From Calothrix sp. PCC 7716 (GTDB lineage Bacteria; Cyanobacteriota; Cyanobacteriia; Cyanobacteriales; Nostocaceae), in contig NZ_AP025018.1 in the NCBI RefSeq assembly GCF_019977735.1, positions 3,782,001-3,846,000 on the forward strand: DNA of 64,000 nucleotides. The letters are read 5' to 3'. This document shows, piece by piece, positions 53,455 through 63,181 of the stretch. The position numbers were made by a program, and so were the translations under genes. The notes beneath the pieces were generated by a model that worked only from the letters and a program-made list of their open reading frames with translations, searched no databases and was not told the origin of the DNA. Position 1 is the first letter of the stretch, and each line of letters starts with the position of its first letter.

Positions 53455-55341
53455 ATGAAATTTTCCTGGAGAGTACTGCTACTCTGGACACTACCCGCTT
53501 TAGTTATTGGCTTTTTCTTTTGGCAAGGAGCATTTGCAAGCGCTCCGGCTGAAATGACTAAAAATACAGCCGGTACACGCATGACCTACGGTCGCTTTCT
53601 AGAATATTTGGATGCGAATCGGGTATCGAGTGTTGATTTTTATGAAGGTGGTAGAACTGCGATTGTTGAGGCTTTTGACCCAGCACTTGATAATCGTGTT
53701 CAACGGGTACGAGTTGATTTACCTGCTTCCGCACCAGAACTAATAAGCAAGCTCAAAGAAAAAAATATTAACTTTGATGCTCATCCAGTACGGAATGATG
53801 GAGCTATTTGGGGATTGTTGGGCAATTTGATTTTCCCAGTACTATTGATTACGGGATTATTCTTTTTGTTCCGACGTTCGAGCAATCTTCCTGGTGGTCC
53901 CGGTCAAGCTATGAATTTTGGCAAGTCGAAAGCAAGATTTTCGATGGAAGCTAAAACAGGCGTTAAGTTTGATGATGTAGCTGGTATTGAAGAAGCTAAA
54001 GAAGAACTTCAAGAAGTTGTTACTTTCTTGAAACAACCTGAGAAATTTACTGCTGTTGGTGCCCGTATTCCTAAAGGAGTACTTTTAGTTGGCCCTCCAG
54101 GAACAGGTAAAACATTGCTCGCAAAAGCAATTGCTGGTGAAGCGGGTGTACCGTTCTTTAGTATTTCAGGTTCAGAATTTGTAGAAATGTTTGTTGGTGT
54201 GGGTGCTTCGCGCGTTCGCGATTTATTCAAAAAAGCCAAAGACAATGCACCTTGTATTATCTTCATCGATGAAATTGACGCAGTTGGTCGTCAACGTGGT
54301 GCAGGTATTGGTGGTGGTAATGATGAACGTGAACAAACTCTTAACCAGTTGCTCACCGAGATGGATGGTTTTGAAGGTAACACAGGCATCATTATTATTG
54401 CTGCTACCAACCGTCCTGATGTCCTTGATGCTGCGTTATTACGTCCTGGACGCTTCGACCGTCAGGTAACAGTTGATGCACCAGATATTAAAGGTCGTTT
54501 AGAAGTATTAAAAGTACACTCGCGTAACAAGAAGTTGGATGCAAGTGTTTCATTAGAAACTATTGCACGTCGCACACCTGGTTTTACAGGCGCCGACTTA
54601 GCGAACTTGCTCAACGAAGCTGCAATTTTGACTGCTCGTCGTCGTAAAGATGCCATCACACTTTTAGAAATTGATGATGCAGTTGACCGTGTTGTTGCGG
54701 GTATGGAAGGTACACCGTTAGTAGATGGCAAGAGCAAGAGATTAATTGCTTACCATGAAATTGGACATGCGCTCATTGGTACCCTGCTCAAAGACCATGA
54801 CCCTGTACAAAAAGTTACCTTAATTCCACGTGGACAAGCTCAAGGTTTAACCTGGTTTACTCCTAACGAAGAAATGGGCTTAATAACTCGTGCCCAACTA
54901 CGTGCAAGAATTACCGGAGCATTAGGTGGTCGTGCCGCTGAAGAAGTTATATTTGGCAGCGCAGAAGTAACTACTGGCGCCGGAAATGACTTGCAGCAGG
55001 TAACTGGAATGGCACGTCAAATGGTAACAAGGTTCGGAATGTCCGACTTAGGACCTCTTTGCTTAGAAAGTCAACAAGGTGAAGTTTTCCTTGGTCGTGA
55101 CTGGACAACACGCTCAGAGTATTCTGAATCAATTGCAGCGCGTATTGATGCACAAGTACATACTATTGTTGAAGAGTGCTACGCAAACGCGAAGAAAATC
55201 ATGCGTGAACAGCGCACTGCGTGTGACCGTTTAGTAGATTTGCTTATCGAAAAAGAAACTATCGACGGTGAAGAATTCCGTCAAATTGTAGCAGAATACG
55301 CTGAAGTACCTGAAAAACTACAGTTTGTACCTCAGTTGTAA
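53455..55341 (+). CDS. ftsH: ATP-dependent zinc metalloprotease FtsH (photosystem II repair type)
   Basis: This is a 628-residue membrane AAA+ protease. The start at 53455 gives [20 protein letters not shown], the typical N-terminal anchor; the open frame back to 53407 adds a non-conserved tail. A second membrane segment is [16 protein letters not shown], followed by [17 protein letters not shown]. Walker A is GPPGTGKT, Walker B is IIFIDEID, the SRH is [20 protein letters not shown], and the zinc site is HEIGH with a distal Asp in GNDLQQ. The sequence resembles the FtsH2 (Slr0228) type, which degrades damaged D1 in thylakoids together with FtsH3. A terminator follows. Confidence 0.97.
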   Translation: MKFSWRVLLLWTLPALVIGFFFWQGAFASAPAEMTKNTAGTRMTYGRFLEYLDANRVSSVDFYEGGRTAIVEAFDPALDNRVQRVRVDLPASAPELISKLKEKNINFDAHPVRNDGAIWGLLGNLIFPVLLITGLFFLFRRSSNLPGGPGQAMNFGKSKARFSMEAKTGVKFDDVAGIEEAKEELQEVVTFLKQPEKFTAVGARIPKGVLLVGPPGTGKTLLAKAIAGEAGVPFFSISGSEFVEMFVGVGASRVRDLFKKAKDNAPCIIFIDEIDAVGRQRGAGIGGGNDEREQTLNQLLTEMDGFEGNTGIIIIAATNRPDVLDAALLRPGRFDRQVTVDAPDIKGRLEVLKVHSRNKKLDASVSLETIARRTPGFTGADLANLLNEAAILTARRRKDAITLLEIDDAVDRVVAGMEGTPLVDGKSKRLIAYHEIGHALIGTLLKDHDPVQKVTLIPRGQAQGLTWFTPNEEMGLITRAQLRARITGALGGRAAEEVIFGSAEVTTGAGNDLQQVTGMARQMVTRFGMSDLGPLCLESQQGEVFLGRDWTTRSEYSESIAARIDAQVHTIVEECYANAKKIMREQRTACDRLVDLLIEKETIDGEEFRQIVAEYAEVPEKLQFVPQL

Positions 55342-55367
55342 TTATTACAAGTTGAGATTCTATTAGC

Positions 55368-55404
55368 AACCAGGTTTCTTGAAGAAACCTGGTTTCTTTG
55401 TTTT
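55368..55404. terminator. Intrinsic terminator of ftsH (AGAAACC family)
   Basis: AACCAGGTTTCTT-G-AAGAAACCTGGTT makes a 13-bp perfect stem followed by TCTTTGTTTT. The best terminator in the window. Confidence 0.85.
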
Positions 55405-55528
55405 ATTTCCGTATTTACATAAATTATGTTTGTAGTTTCTATAGCAGGTAATTAACTTGTGAGTAAGCGATAAAGCCAAAGCAATACGGTTGAAACTACA
55501 GGCATTAAGATTTTATAAAGGATTTAAT

Positions 55529-55786
55529 ATGGAAACCTCAGAATCTCAACAACCAACTATGCGATTACTAGCCAACACTAATGGGCTACCTACTTTACGT
55601 TTCGGCAATTCGGGTGAGTCTGTTAGAGTATTGCAAAGGCTATTACGCTCTAATGGCTATCCTGTTACTATTGATGGCTCGTTTGGCGCCATAACAGAAA
55701 GTGCAGTTAAAGCTTTTCAAGCTCGACGTGGTTTAACTATCGATGGAATAGTAGGCGCCATTACTTGGCGCGAATTAACTCGTTAA
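55529..55786 (+). CDS. Peptidoglycan-binding domain protein (PG_binding_1)
   Basis: This is an 85-residue protein made almost entirely of one PG_binding_1 domain: LRFGNSGESVRVLQRLLRSN, then GYPVTIDGSFGAITESAVKAFQ and GLTIDGIVGAITWREL. The ATG at 55529 has AAAGGA 8 bases before it and is preferred to the frame start at 55490. No signal peptide is present, so the protein may be cytoplasmic or exported by another route, unlike most cell-wall enzymes with this domain. Two DG.(F/V)GA repeats show the internal two-fold pattern. Confidence 0.88.
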   Translation: METSESQQPTMRLLANTNGLPTLRFGNSGESVRVLQRLLRSNGYPVTIDGSFGAITESAVKAFQARRGLTIDGIVGAITWRELTR

Positions 55787-55805
55787 ACTAACTTATTAAA
55801 AAATA

Positions 55806-55829
55806 GGACTTACACGTATTAGTAAGTCC
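55806..55829. terminator. Hairpin between convergent genes
   Basis: GGACTTAC pairs perfectly with GTAAGTCC over an 8-base loop, followed by CAAAATTTATTT. It is likely a terminator for the peptidoglycan-binding gene. Confidence 0.6.
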
Positions 55830-55860
55830 CAAAATTTATTTATTATTTAGTACTCAATAA

Positions 55861-56319
55861 TTACTGCGGTTTCTTACCAGCAACAGTAGCTTCAACCTTA
55901 ACGGTTTTAACACCTTGGAATTTGTACTCTTTTACAGCAGGCTCAATTTTATTGAGGGTTGCTTGATCAGGTACGGTACCTTTAACTGTTAGTACACCTT
56001 CTTTCTCTTCTACAGATAGTTTGCTGCCAGGAAACTTTTCTTCTAAACGGTTTTTAACGATGGTTTTTACACCACCTGCTCCCGTTACTGCTGTCTTGGC
56101 GCCATCGGCAGTACTTTTAGCAGCATTAGTAGCTTTAGTAGCTGTGTTTGTAACAGCAGTTTTAGCGTTGTCAGCAGTTTTGGAAGTTGCTTCTTTTGCA
56201 GTGGTTGCAGGAGCTTCGTTAGTAGTGCCTGCATCTGAAGTTTTCGAGGCATCTTGTTGGCAAGCTACGGCACCAACCATCAAAATACCGCTAACTAAAA
56301 ATGGGATTATCTTTTTCAT
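55861..56319 (-). CDS. BON-domain lipoprotein A
   Basis: This 152-residue lipoprotein starts MKKIIPFLVSGILMVGAVAC, with Cys20 as the lipidation site. A low-complexity Ala/Thr/Lys linker (KTADNAKTAVTNTATKATNA) leads to a BON domain at about residues 82-150 (VKTIVKNRLEEKFPGSKLSV, GVLTVKGTVPDQATLNKIEP, GVKTVKVEATV). BON domains bind phospholipid or other envelope parts and are often stress-related. The next minus-strand gene encodes a relative with the same architecture. Confidence 0.85.
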   Translation of the reverse strand: MKKIIPFLVSGILMVGAVACQQDASKTSDAGTTNEAPATTAKEATSKTADNAKTAVTNTATKATNAAKSTADGAKTAVTGAGGVKTIVKNRLEEKFPGSKLSVEEKEGVLTVKGTVPDQATLNKIEPAVKEYKFQGVKTVKVEATVAGKKPQ

Positions 56320-56709
56320 TATTATCTCCGCTTTTGAGTAATGAACAGCGATTAGTTAATAGGGTGTGCGGTGCTGAGGAGCAAATCTTAAAACAAAATT
56401 AAATGTGAAATGGCAAAGGCATTTTAGTCCAGCACTCAAATAACTGAGTACTAAACTGTCAAATATCTTTATCAAATGGTGAATAGATAGTAACAGATTT
56501 AAGAAAATCTGCTATTTCTAGACGCGCTTTAACTGAACTATTTTATTGCAATGTTTTTATTAGTCAATTAGTAGTTTAATTTTAAAATAAGTATTTTATA
56601 TTACATTACCCTCTTGTGGAGCGGGCATCCCTGCCCCTCTTGTGGAGCGGGCATCCCTGCCCGCCCTGGTATAAAGAAACAGGCAAGGATGCCTGTTCTA
56701 CAAGATAAT
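56320..56709. other. Intergenic stretch with dispersed repeats
   Basis: No gene was found. From 56615 to 56702 there are two direct TGTGGAGCGGGCATCCCTGC copies and one inverted ACAGGCAAGGATGCCTGTTC copy, the largest cluster of this family in the window. The first direct copy is cut short. Confidence 0.6.
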
Positions 56710-57171
56710 TTACTGAGCAGGCGCCACTTTAGCATTTACTTTTACGCCTGCGACACCTTTAATTTCTTGCGCTAAAGTCGGAATTTTGTTTAATTGCTCT
56801 TGCGTTGGCACTGTTCCAGTAATGACAATAGTACCGTCGTCCTCATCAACCTTTAAACGACTAGCTGGTAGATTTGCCTCTAATTTACTGCGAACTTCAC
56901 TTTCTAAATCATCGCTATCACGTTCATCATCGCCACCTGTAGCGTTATTGCGTTGCTCACGTGCGCGTATGTCTGAGTTAAGCTGGTCTTGGCGTACTTG
57001 ACTTGTCGCATCGTTTTGAGCTTGTTGAGAAGCTTCTTTTGCTGGGGAAGATGCAGCTTCGTTGGTATTGTTAGGTGCATCTGCACTTGTTTTGGAGCCA
57101 GACTCACAAGCAGCTACACCCGCAACTAGTACGCTACTGATGAGTAATGCAATTAGTTTTTTCATTTTCAT
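56710..57171 (-). CDS. BON-domain lipoprotein B
   Basis: The protein has 153 residues from the ATG at 57171 (MKMKKLIALLISSVLVAGVA, then ACES with the lipidated Cys). The frame is open to 57231, but that extension would bury the signal. A polar linker rich in Ala, Gln, Asn and charged residues is followed by a BON domain (VRSKLEANLPASRLKVDEDDGTIVITGTVPTQEQLNKIPTLAQEI, written here in overlapping parts: VRSKLEANLPASRLKVDE, GTIVITGTVPTQEQLNK, IKGVAGVKVNAKVA). It is a diverged paralogue of the gene at 55861. It is divergent from the histidine kinase gene. Confidence 0.85.
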   Translation of the reverse strand: MKMKKLIALLISSVLVAGVAACESGSKTSADAPNNTNEAASSPAKEASQQAQNDATSQVRQDQLNSDIRAREQRNNATGGDDERDSDDLESEVRSKLEANLPASRLKVDEDDGTIVITGTVPTQEQLNKIPTLAQEIKGVAGVKVNAKVAPAQ

Positions 57172-57484
57172 CCGTTCAAATAAACTACTGGGTAAGGTGT
57201 GCGTTGAGTGTGAGGAGCTTATAAAGGACAACCGATACTATAGTTTTGCCTTATTTGAAGGTTGATTCCATCAATCACAAGTGTAGGTTCAATATCTATC
57301 AATTGATGTACAATTTGAACAAGTACGAGCTTTAATTGCGGATAAAGGTATTTGCGCGGAAATTGCCCTTTGCATGTTCGGTTCTACGACTTTCATACAG
57401 ACACAAATGCATATAACCTCGTAGTAGTTGTGTATGCTTATCAAACCTATTGATATCGCGCTCTCTCTGAAGGGGTGAAAAATT
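57172..57484. other. Divergent promoter region
   Basis: This 313-base gap lies between the BON lipoprotein and the kinase. A 44-codon frame on the plus strand (about 57286-57420, with the segment EQVRALIADKGICAEIALCM) lacks a normal start and is not called as a gene. No dispersed repeats were seen. Confidence 0.4.
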
Positions 57485-58978
57485 GTGTATAAATGGATTC
57501 TGCCAAGCCTGAGTGATATTTTAGCCGCCAACCAAACATCTATGGCGCCTGCTTGCTCTGCAAAAGCGGAAAGTCAATGGCGCCTGAGTTTAGCAGCAAC
57601 CGAAAAATTACTGCTAAATACACTCGGCAATAGTATTAACGATAACACTCAAGGCTTAGTTTTAGCTGCACCCGCACCGCTTTTTAGCCAGCTTGAACTA
57701 ACCCAGAATCTTCAAACAATTACTTTTACAGCAAAGCCATTTAACCCGTTAGCATTAATGCCGTTTCAGATGCCTACTGTAAAGGTACCAGAATTAAGTT
57801 CGCATCCATCTGAGCCTGTACTACCGTTACTTGCACAAGACCCATTAGGTTCAGAACAATTTTGCTTAGTGTTTACAAATGCCTTTCAACTAGTGCTGGT
57901 TTTGGGTGAAGGTGAAAATGGTGATAAATTATTCTCATTTTCGTTTGACCCCGAAGTTGTACAACAAGCTTGGAAAGCTTTAGGTGCCCGCATAATGTTG
58001 GTCAACCCTGATGAATTCGCTAATTTAGCTTCTTTAGTACAAAAGTATGCAAAAGTGGCGCCTGATTTTCGGGTAGTAACACAGTTTAGCCAATTGCTTT
58101 TAACAGAGTTTTCAGAAAACAAAGATATAAAATCAGCTTCTACTAATGATAAAGATGATTCGCTAGTTGTAGAAAGCGATGGAAATCAATCTCATCACAT
58201 CCCAATTTCCTCAGCTAGCTCATATCGTTCTGACGTGGAACTTCTCCAAGCTTTTGCTCACGAAGTTCGTACTCCTTTAGCAACTATTCGTACAATGACA
58301 CGGTTATTACTTAAATATAAAGATTTGCCAGCGAATGTCATTAAGCGACTACAGATGATAGATGCAGAGTGTACAGAGCAAATTGACAGGATGGAGTTAT
58401 TATTTAGAGCAGCGGAATTAGAAACATCTAATACGTCGGGTAGTTCCGGGACACAGTTAACTCCAATGTGTTTAGAGCAAGTATTACAAGAAAGTATTCC
58501 TCGTTGGCAACAAGCAGCAAGCCGTCGTAATTTAAATTTAAATGTAGTTTTACCGCAAAAGCTACCAACAGTTATAAGTAACCCTAATATGTTGGATAGA
58601 GTTCTCACCAATTTGATTGAGAACTTTGCTCGAAATTTACCTTCAGGTAGCCAACTTCAAGTGCAATTTGTGACTGCTGGCAACCAGCTTAAGTTACAAC
58701 TGCTACCTTTGTTACAAGGTGATGATGCAAATGTTAACAAACATGAATGTACACCACCAATTCGTAAAGCTATCGGTCAGTTGTTGATGTTTCAACCAGA
58801 AACCGGAACCATTAGTTTAAATTTAGCAGCGACAAAGCATTTATTTCAAGCTATTGGCGGTAAGTTAATTGTACGTCAGCGTCCTAAACATGGTGAAGTT
58901 ATGACTATTTTCTTACCATTAGAAGCTGTTAATGAGCCAGAAAGAAATAGAAACCTGGTCTCTTATGATAACTTATAA
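57485..58978 (+). CDS. Histidine kinase with degenerate ATPase domain
   Basis: The protein has 497 residues from GTG at 57485. The first 230 residues are a sensor part of unknown type (DILAANQTSMAPACSAKAES, then QFCLVFTNAFQLVLVLGEGE), possibly GAF-like. The HisKA box LLQAFAHEVRTPLATIRTM has the phospho-His. The N-box NMLDRVLTNLIENFARN is present, but the G1 DxGxG motif is missing and the G2 region (MFQPETGTISLNLAATKHLF) keeps only traces. ATP binding is doubtful. It may be a phosphatase-type or allosteric kinase relative. The last 10 residues and the stop come from the 65-base tandem repeat. Confidence 0.82.
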   Translation: MYKWILPSLSDILAANQTSMAPACSAKAESQWRLSLAATEKLLLNTLGNSINDNTQGLVLAAPAPLFSQLELTQNLQTITFTAKPFNPLALMPFQMPTVKVPELSSHPSEPVLPLLAQDPLGSEQFCLVFTNAFQLVLVLGEGENGDKLFSFSFDPEVVQQAWKALGARIMLVNPDEFANLASLVQKYAKVAPDFRVVTQFSQLLLTEFSENKDIKSASTNDKDDSLVVESDGNQSHHIPISSASSYRSDVELLQAFAHEVRTPLATIRTMTRLLLKYKDLPANVIKRLQMIDAECTEQIDRMELLFRAAELETSNTSGSSGTQLTPMCLEQVLQESIPRWQQAASRRNLNLNVVLPQKLPTVISNPNMLDRVLTNLIENFARNLPSGSQLQVQFVTAGNQLKLQLLPLLQGDDANVNKHECTPPIRKAIGQLLMFQPETGTISLNLAATKHLFQAIGGKLIVRQRPKHGEVMTIFLPLEAVNEPERNRNLVSYDNL

Positions 58979-59145
58979 TAGAAAAGCTAAATCGAAATAG
59001 AAACTATCGAAATAGAAACCTGGTTTCTGATGATAACTTATAATAGAAAAGCTAAATCGAAATAGAAACTATCGAAATAGAAACCTGGTTTCTGATGATA
59101 ACTTATAATAGAAAAGCTAAATCGAAATAGAAACCAGGTTTCTTA
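58946..59145. repeat. 65-nt tandem repeat, three copies
   Basis: Units start at 58951, 59016 and 59081, each opening AAACCTGGTTTCT or a near variant and containing GATGATAACTTATAATAG and GAAAAGCTAAATCGAAATAG. The array ends with an inverted AAACCAGGTTTCTT at 59131. It covers the kinase stop and touches the CHAT gene stop. Confidence 0.85.
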
Positions 59146-61767
59146 AAGCCAGTCACCAATTAAAACGAACGGCGCCCAGTAAAATGGATGTAAAAATTCT
59201 TTATCTTTTAAGAATGTAATTTGAGTGTTACGTAGTGCCTGAGCTTTAGTTATACCAGGAGTACTGAGTTGTTTATAAAATTCCACCATAAATTTTGCGG
59301 TTGACTCGTCTTGTACTGCCCATAAAGTTGCTATAGTACTACGGGCGCCTGAACGCACAGCGACTCCAGCTAATCCTAAAATTGCACGGTTATCACCTTT
59401 AGCAGTTTGACAAGCACTGAGAACAATTAAATCTACAGGTATTGACTCAGGTTCAGAACGGGTTTTTAATAGTTCATCTAAATCCTTAACGTTAATTCTG
59501 CCATTCCAAGTGACAATATATGTGTCATCTGACCTGCTACTAAATTGACCATGCGTTGCCAAATGTAAAACAGAAAAAGGTGTAGATTTGATTAAGTTTT
59601 TTAAATTTGAGTCAGTAAAATTATCATTAAGTAGTAGCTTTGTTGACAACTTAGAAGAAATTTTGATGACTTCAGATTTGACGGCAGGTAATGCTTTATA
59701 TCCTTGATTAGCTTCGCTTAACCCTGCTGCAATTACTTTTAGGCGCCTGTTATTTACAGATTGCGAGCGCATAATTTTTAAGCCAGGAGACAGTGCAATA
59801 TTATACTTTTCTAATAAGTATTGTTTACCATCGTATAAAGCAGCCATTGGGATATTGCGAAGCGAACCATCAAGCACAAAGACTAAAGTTTTAATACCGC
59901 GACTTGCTAATTTTTCTTCTGCTGACTGAATTAGCCAGTTATATAGTTGTTGTGATGCCTTTAATCTTAATTCATTAGAAAATACAGGATTAAGCGATTG
60001 ACGCATTAATTTTATTGTATTTTCAATGTCACGTTGCCCAAGCTGTGTGCGGTAACTTGAAAGTGTTTCATCATTGGGCATTGATAAAATAACTTCCAGG
60101 CGGTCTTGTAAGATAATTGGATATATTACTGCTGCTTGTGTATCGATTTTATCGATTTTTTGCTGTTTGGCATCAATACAAGCTTCACGGAAAAAATTAT
60201 CAAGTTCGGCAAGTTGCAATGCTTCTATAATTTCTCGTGCTTCTCTGAGGTTTTCTTGATTGGGGTTTGAGGTTAGTAATAATGATACATATTCGCGATA
60301 AACAGGTTCAACGCTTTCTTGAAACGAAAACTGAATATTTGGGTTTACTGCTACCAAATCGCTACGTAGTGATTTAAGAATTCCTACGGCAGAGCTATAT
60401 GCTGAAGATGCTACTTCTATATTACCTTTACTTTTATTCAGGCGCCCAATTTGCCAAGCAGCTTGGTAGGCAATATCAGAAGCATTAATAGCTTGTGCAA
60501 TAGAAAGAGCTTCATTACTCAATTTTAAGGCTAAATCTGGCTGCTGCGAAGACTCGTATAATTTTCCTAGCTCGTTTAAAGAGTAGGACTTAGCGCGCAA
60601 ATCACCTATACTTTCAGAATCTTTTATTGCGCGAGCTAAAATTTGGGCTGCTTGATATTGCCAAGGTGTACCGTCGTCTTTCTGAGATAAATGCTTAATA
60701 CTTGTAGCAAAATTGACTTCTGCGTAAATTGACATCCGACTCGTAGGAAGCTTTGATAATAGCGGTTTTATTTTTGGTACAAGTTCAACAGCTTCGTTTA
60801 TTTTTGATGTTTCAACATAGATACTTAATTGGTTAAGTAAAGCTTCTACCTGAACTCTAGGATTCGTAGCTATTGAGAAAGCGTGTTTATAATAAGAGAG
60901 AGCTTGTTCGTTTTGTGGTAAGCTGCGTTTAGTATTGCCCAAACTAAATAGAATTTCACTTGTGTCAGCAATTGAACCTAATTTTTGACTTATCGTAAGA
61001 CTTTCTTTTAAAGCATTTTCAGATTGCTGTAAATCACCAACAACTTGCAGTGCAACACCCAAACTTCGTAAAGCTTTGAGTCTCAGCGATAAATCTTGTT
61101 GATTTCTTAATTTTTTATTAACTTCTGTCAATACGTCTTTAGCACGACGATATAAACCTAGAGCTTGCAATGCTTGAGCTTGATTGATTTTGCTACCAAT
61201 TTGACCGGATATATCGTTCGCTGCTGTATAAGCTCGTTCTGCTTCTTGCCAGCTTTTTAAGGCAGCTTCAGGTTGCCCAATGGAAATTTTTAAGCTACCT
61301 TCAGTATTTAAAACAACTGCTAATAATAAAGGATTTACGGTTTTGTTCGAGTTATTCTGGAGTATTTTTCGGCTATCATCAATTGCAGTTTGGGCTTTTT
61401 TCCACTCTCCTAAATTTTGATAAGCAAGCGATAAGTAACTTAAAGTCCATGCTTGATTATTTATATCTCCTTGACGTTGATAATTAACTGCTGCTTGTCG
61501 CCAGATGTTGGCAGCTTCGGTAAACCTTCCAGCTTCATATCGAATTCTACCTTGTTCAAGAGATGATGTAGCACTTTGAATTTGAGCGGATTGAGCTAAA
61601 ATATTTGATGATTCGTGCTTCAAAGCATTTGCAGGCGCCAAATTTACTACCACCAAAAAAGCTAAAAATCCGATACTGAATTGGAACAGCGCACGAATTA
61701 AAAAATTACTTCTTTGTTTTGTACTTGTAATAAAATTTACATATTTTTTTTGATTGGTCATACTCAC
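59143..61767 (-). CDS. TPR-CHAT domain protein
   Basis: This 874-residue protein has an N-terminal membrane or signal segment (FLIRALFQFSIGFLAFLVVV). Residues 65-470 hold about nine tetratricopeptide units (first GRIRYEAGRFTEAANIWRQA). The C-terminal 300 residues form a CHAT caspase-like domain with VFVLDGSLRNIPMAALYDG, catalytic His in LHLATHGQFSS and catalytic Cys in LVLSACQTAKGDN, and end LRNTQITFL and HPFYWAPFVLIGDW. CHAT proteases with TPRs are known from gasdermin- and CRISPR-linked systems, but in cyanobacteria most are free-standing with unknown targets. No such partner gene is near. Confidence 0.92.
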   Translation of the reverse strand: MSMTNQKKYVNFITSTKQRSNFLIRALFQFSIGFLAFLVVVNLAPANALKHESSNILAQSAQIQSATSSLEQGRIRYEAGRFTEAANIWRQAAVNYQRQGDINNQAWTLSYLSLAYQNLGEWKKAQTAIDDSRKILQNNSNKTVNPLLLAVVLNTEGSLKISIGQPEAALKSWQEAERAYTAANDISGQIGSKINQAQALQALGLYRRAKDVLTEVNKKLRNQQDLSLRLKALRSLGVALQVVGDLQQSENALKESLTISQKLGSIADTSEILFSLGNTKRSLPQNEQALSYYKHAFSIATNPRVQVEALLNQLSIYVETSKINEAVELVPKIKPLLSKLPTSRMSIYAEVNFATSIKHLSQKDDGTPWQYQAAQILARAIKDSESIGDLRAKSYSLNELGKLYESSQQPDLALKLSNEALSIAQAINASDIAYQAAWQIGRLNKSKGNIEVASSAYSSAVGILKSLRSDLVAVNPNIQFSFQESVEPVYREYVSLLLTSNPNQENLREAREIIEALQLAELDNFFREACIDAKQQKIDKIDTQAAVIYPIILQDRLEVILSMPNDETLSSYRTQLGQRDIENTIKLMRQSLNPVFSNELRLKASQQLYNWLIQSAEEKLASRGIKTLVFVLDGSLRNIPMAALYDGKQYLLEKYNIALSPGLKIMRSQSVNNRRLKVIAAGLSEANQGYKALPAVKSEVIKISSKLSTKLLLNDNFTDSNLKNLIKSTPFSVLHLATHGQFSSRSDDTYIVTWNGRINVKDLDELLKTRSEPESIPVDLIVLSACQTAKGDNRAILGLAGVAVRSGARSTIATLWAVQDESTAKFMVEFYKQLSTPGITKAQALRNTQITFLKDKEFLHPFYWAPFVLIGDWL

Positions 61768-61864
61768 GCTAATTGTAATGAATTATTTTGTCCAGGATTG
61801 ATGATGACAATAGTATGGTCTTTGATAAATTTCATATATAATTTAGTTAAAATTGATTAAAAAA

Positions 61865-63181
61865 TTAAGAAACTGGAATTTTAATGGTAAACTCTGTGCC
61901 TTGACCTAAATTAGAGGTGCAAGAAATTGTTCCTCCGTGCTTTTCAATAATTTGCCGACTAATTGATAACCCTAAACCTGTTCCTTTTCCAATAGATTTT
62001 GTGGTAAAAAATTGGTCAAAAATTCTTGCTTTTGTTTCTGCATTCATTCCTAATCCATTATCTTTAATTATAATACTGACGTACTCTTTGTTTTCCTGTT
62101 TGGTAATAATATTTATTGTTAAAATAACTTGATTTTTTTCTTGCTTTTCTAAAAACTCTACAGATTGTTCTAAAGCATCTATAGCGTTAGAAACAATGTT
62201 CATAAAAACTTGATTAAGCTGTCCAGGATAACAGTTAACAAGAGGCAAATCTCCATACTGTTTGATAAGTTCTATTTGTGGATGTTTCTTATTTGACTTC
62301 AAACGAGGTTTTAAAATCATTAAAGTGCTTTCAATTCCTTGATGAATGTCAAATTCAATTTTACTTGAAGTATCCGAACGCGAGAAATTTCTTAAACTGG
62401 TACTGATGTTGGAAATTCTATCAATTCCAACTTCCATTGAAGAGATAACTTCTGGAATTTCTTTAATTAATTCATCTAAACAAATTTCTTTTTCATTCTG
62501 AGTAATTTCTATAGCTGGTTCAGAATAATAGCGACGATAGATTTGTAAATGATTAATTATTTTATGAGTATAATCTGCTAAGTGACTTAAATTACCTGTA
62601 ATAAATCCAACCGGATTATTTATTTCATGTGCAACACTAGCAACTAATTGACCCAGCGTTGACATTTTTTCGCTTTGTACTAACTGTAATTGAGATTGCT
62701 GTAATTCGTGTAGTGCTTGCGATAGTTCATTAGTACGTACAGCAACACGCTTTTCTAAATCTAGCTTTTGCTCTTCGAGTTGTTTATTCAAATAGCGTAG
62801 CTGAAGATGTACATTAATGCGAGCTAAGACTTCCTCGGTGTGAAATGGCTTTGTAACATAATCAACACCACCAATAGAAAGACCTTTTACTTTATCGATT
62901 GTATCAGATAAAGCTGTCATAAAGATAATTGGAATTTCACGAGTTAAGGAATTAGATTTAAGATGCTGACAAGTATCAAATCCATCGATTCCTGGCATCA
63001 TGACATCGAGTAATATCAGGTCTGGGTGAGCATATTGAGCTTGTTCTATAGCGCTTTCACCATCATTAGCTACTAAAATTTCCCAACCAAAATCTGCAAT
63101 TGCCTCACATAAAACTTTTAGATTATTTTGATTGTCGTCTACTATTAAAATAGTGGCTTTATTAAATGTATTTTGTTTCAT
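61865..63181 (-). CDS. Response regulator-histidine kinase
   Basis: This 438-residue paralogue of 37404-38681 has a receiver (residues 11-130) with [28 protein letters not shown] and KPF. A coiled coil (LEEQKLDLEKRVAVRTNELS) is followed by HisKA ([18 protein letters not shown]). The ATPase part has NIVSNAIDAL, KDNGLGM and [10 protein letters not shown]. It overlaps the upstream hybrid kinase by 4 bases (63178-63181), so the two are coupled and probably form one phosphorelay. It is convergent with nothing; the CHAT gene follows about 100 bases downstream. Confidence 0.93.
   Translation of the reverse strand: MKQNTFNKATILIVDDNQNNLKVLCEAIADFGWEILVANDGESAIEQAQYAHPDLILLDVMMPGIDGFDTCQHLKSNSLTREIPIIFMTALSDTIDKVKGLSIGGVDYVTKPFHTEEVLARINVHLQLRYLNKQLEEQKLDLEKRVAVRTNELSQALHELQQSQLQLVQSEKMSTLGQLVASVAHEINNPVGFITGNLSHLADYTHKIINHLQIYRRYYSEPAIEITQNEKEICLDELIKEIPEVISSMEVGIDRISNISTSLRNFSRSDTSSKIEFDIHQGIESTLMILKPRLKSNKKHPQIELIKQYGDLPLVNCYPGQLNQVFMNIVSNAIDALEQSVEFLEKQEKNQVILTINIITKQENKEYVSIIIKDNGLGMNAETKARIFDQFFTTKSIGKGTGLGLSISRQIIEKHGGTISCTSNLGQGTEFTIKIPVS

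Noticed and set aside
57289-57531. 80-residue minus-strand frame upstream of the kinase
   Set aside because: It overlaps the kinase start and has no family features; probably a shadow.
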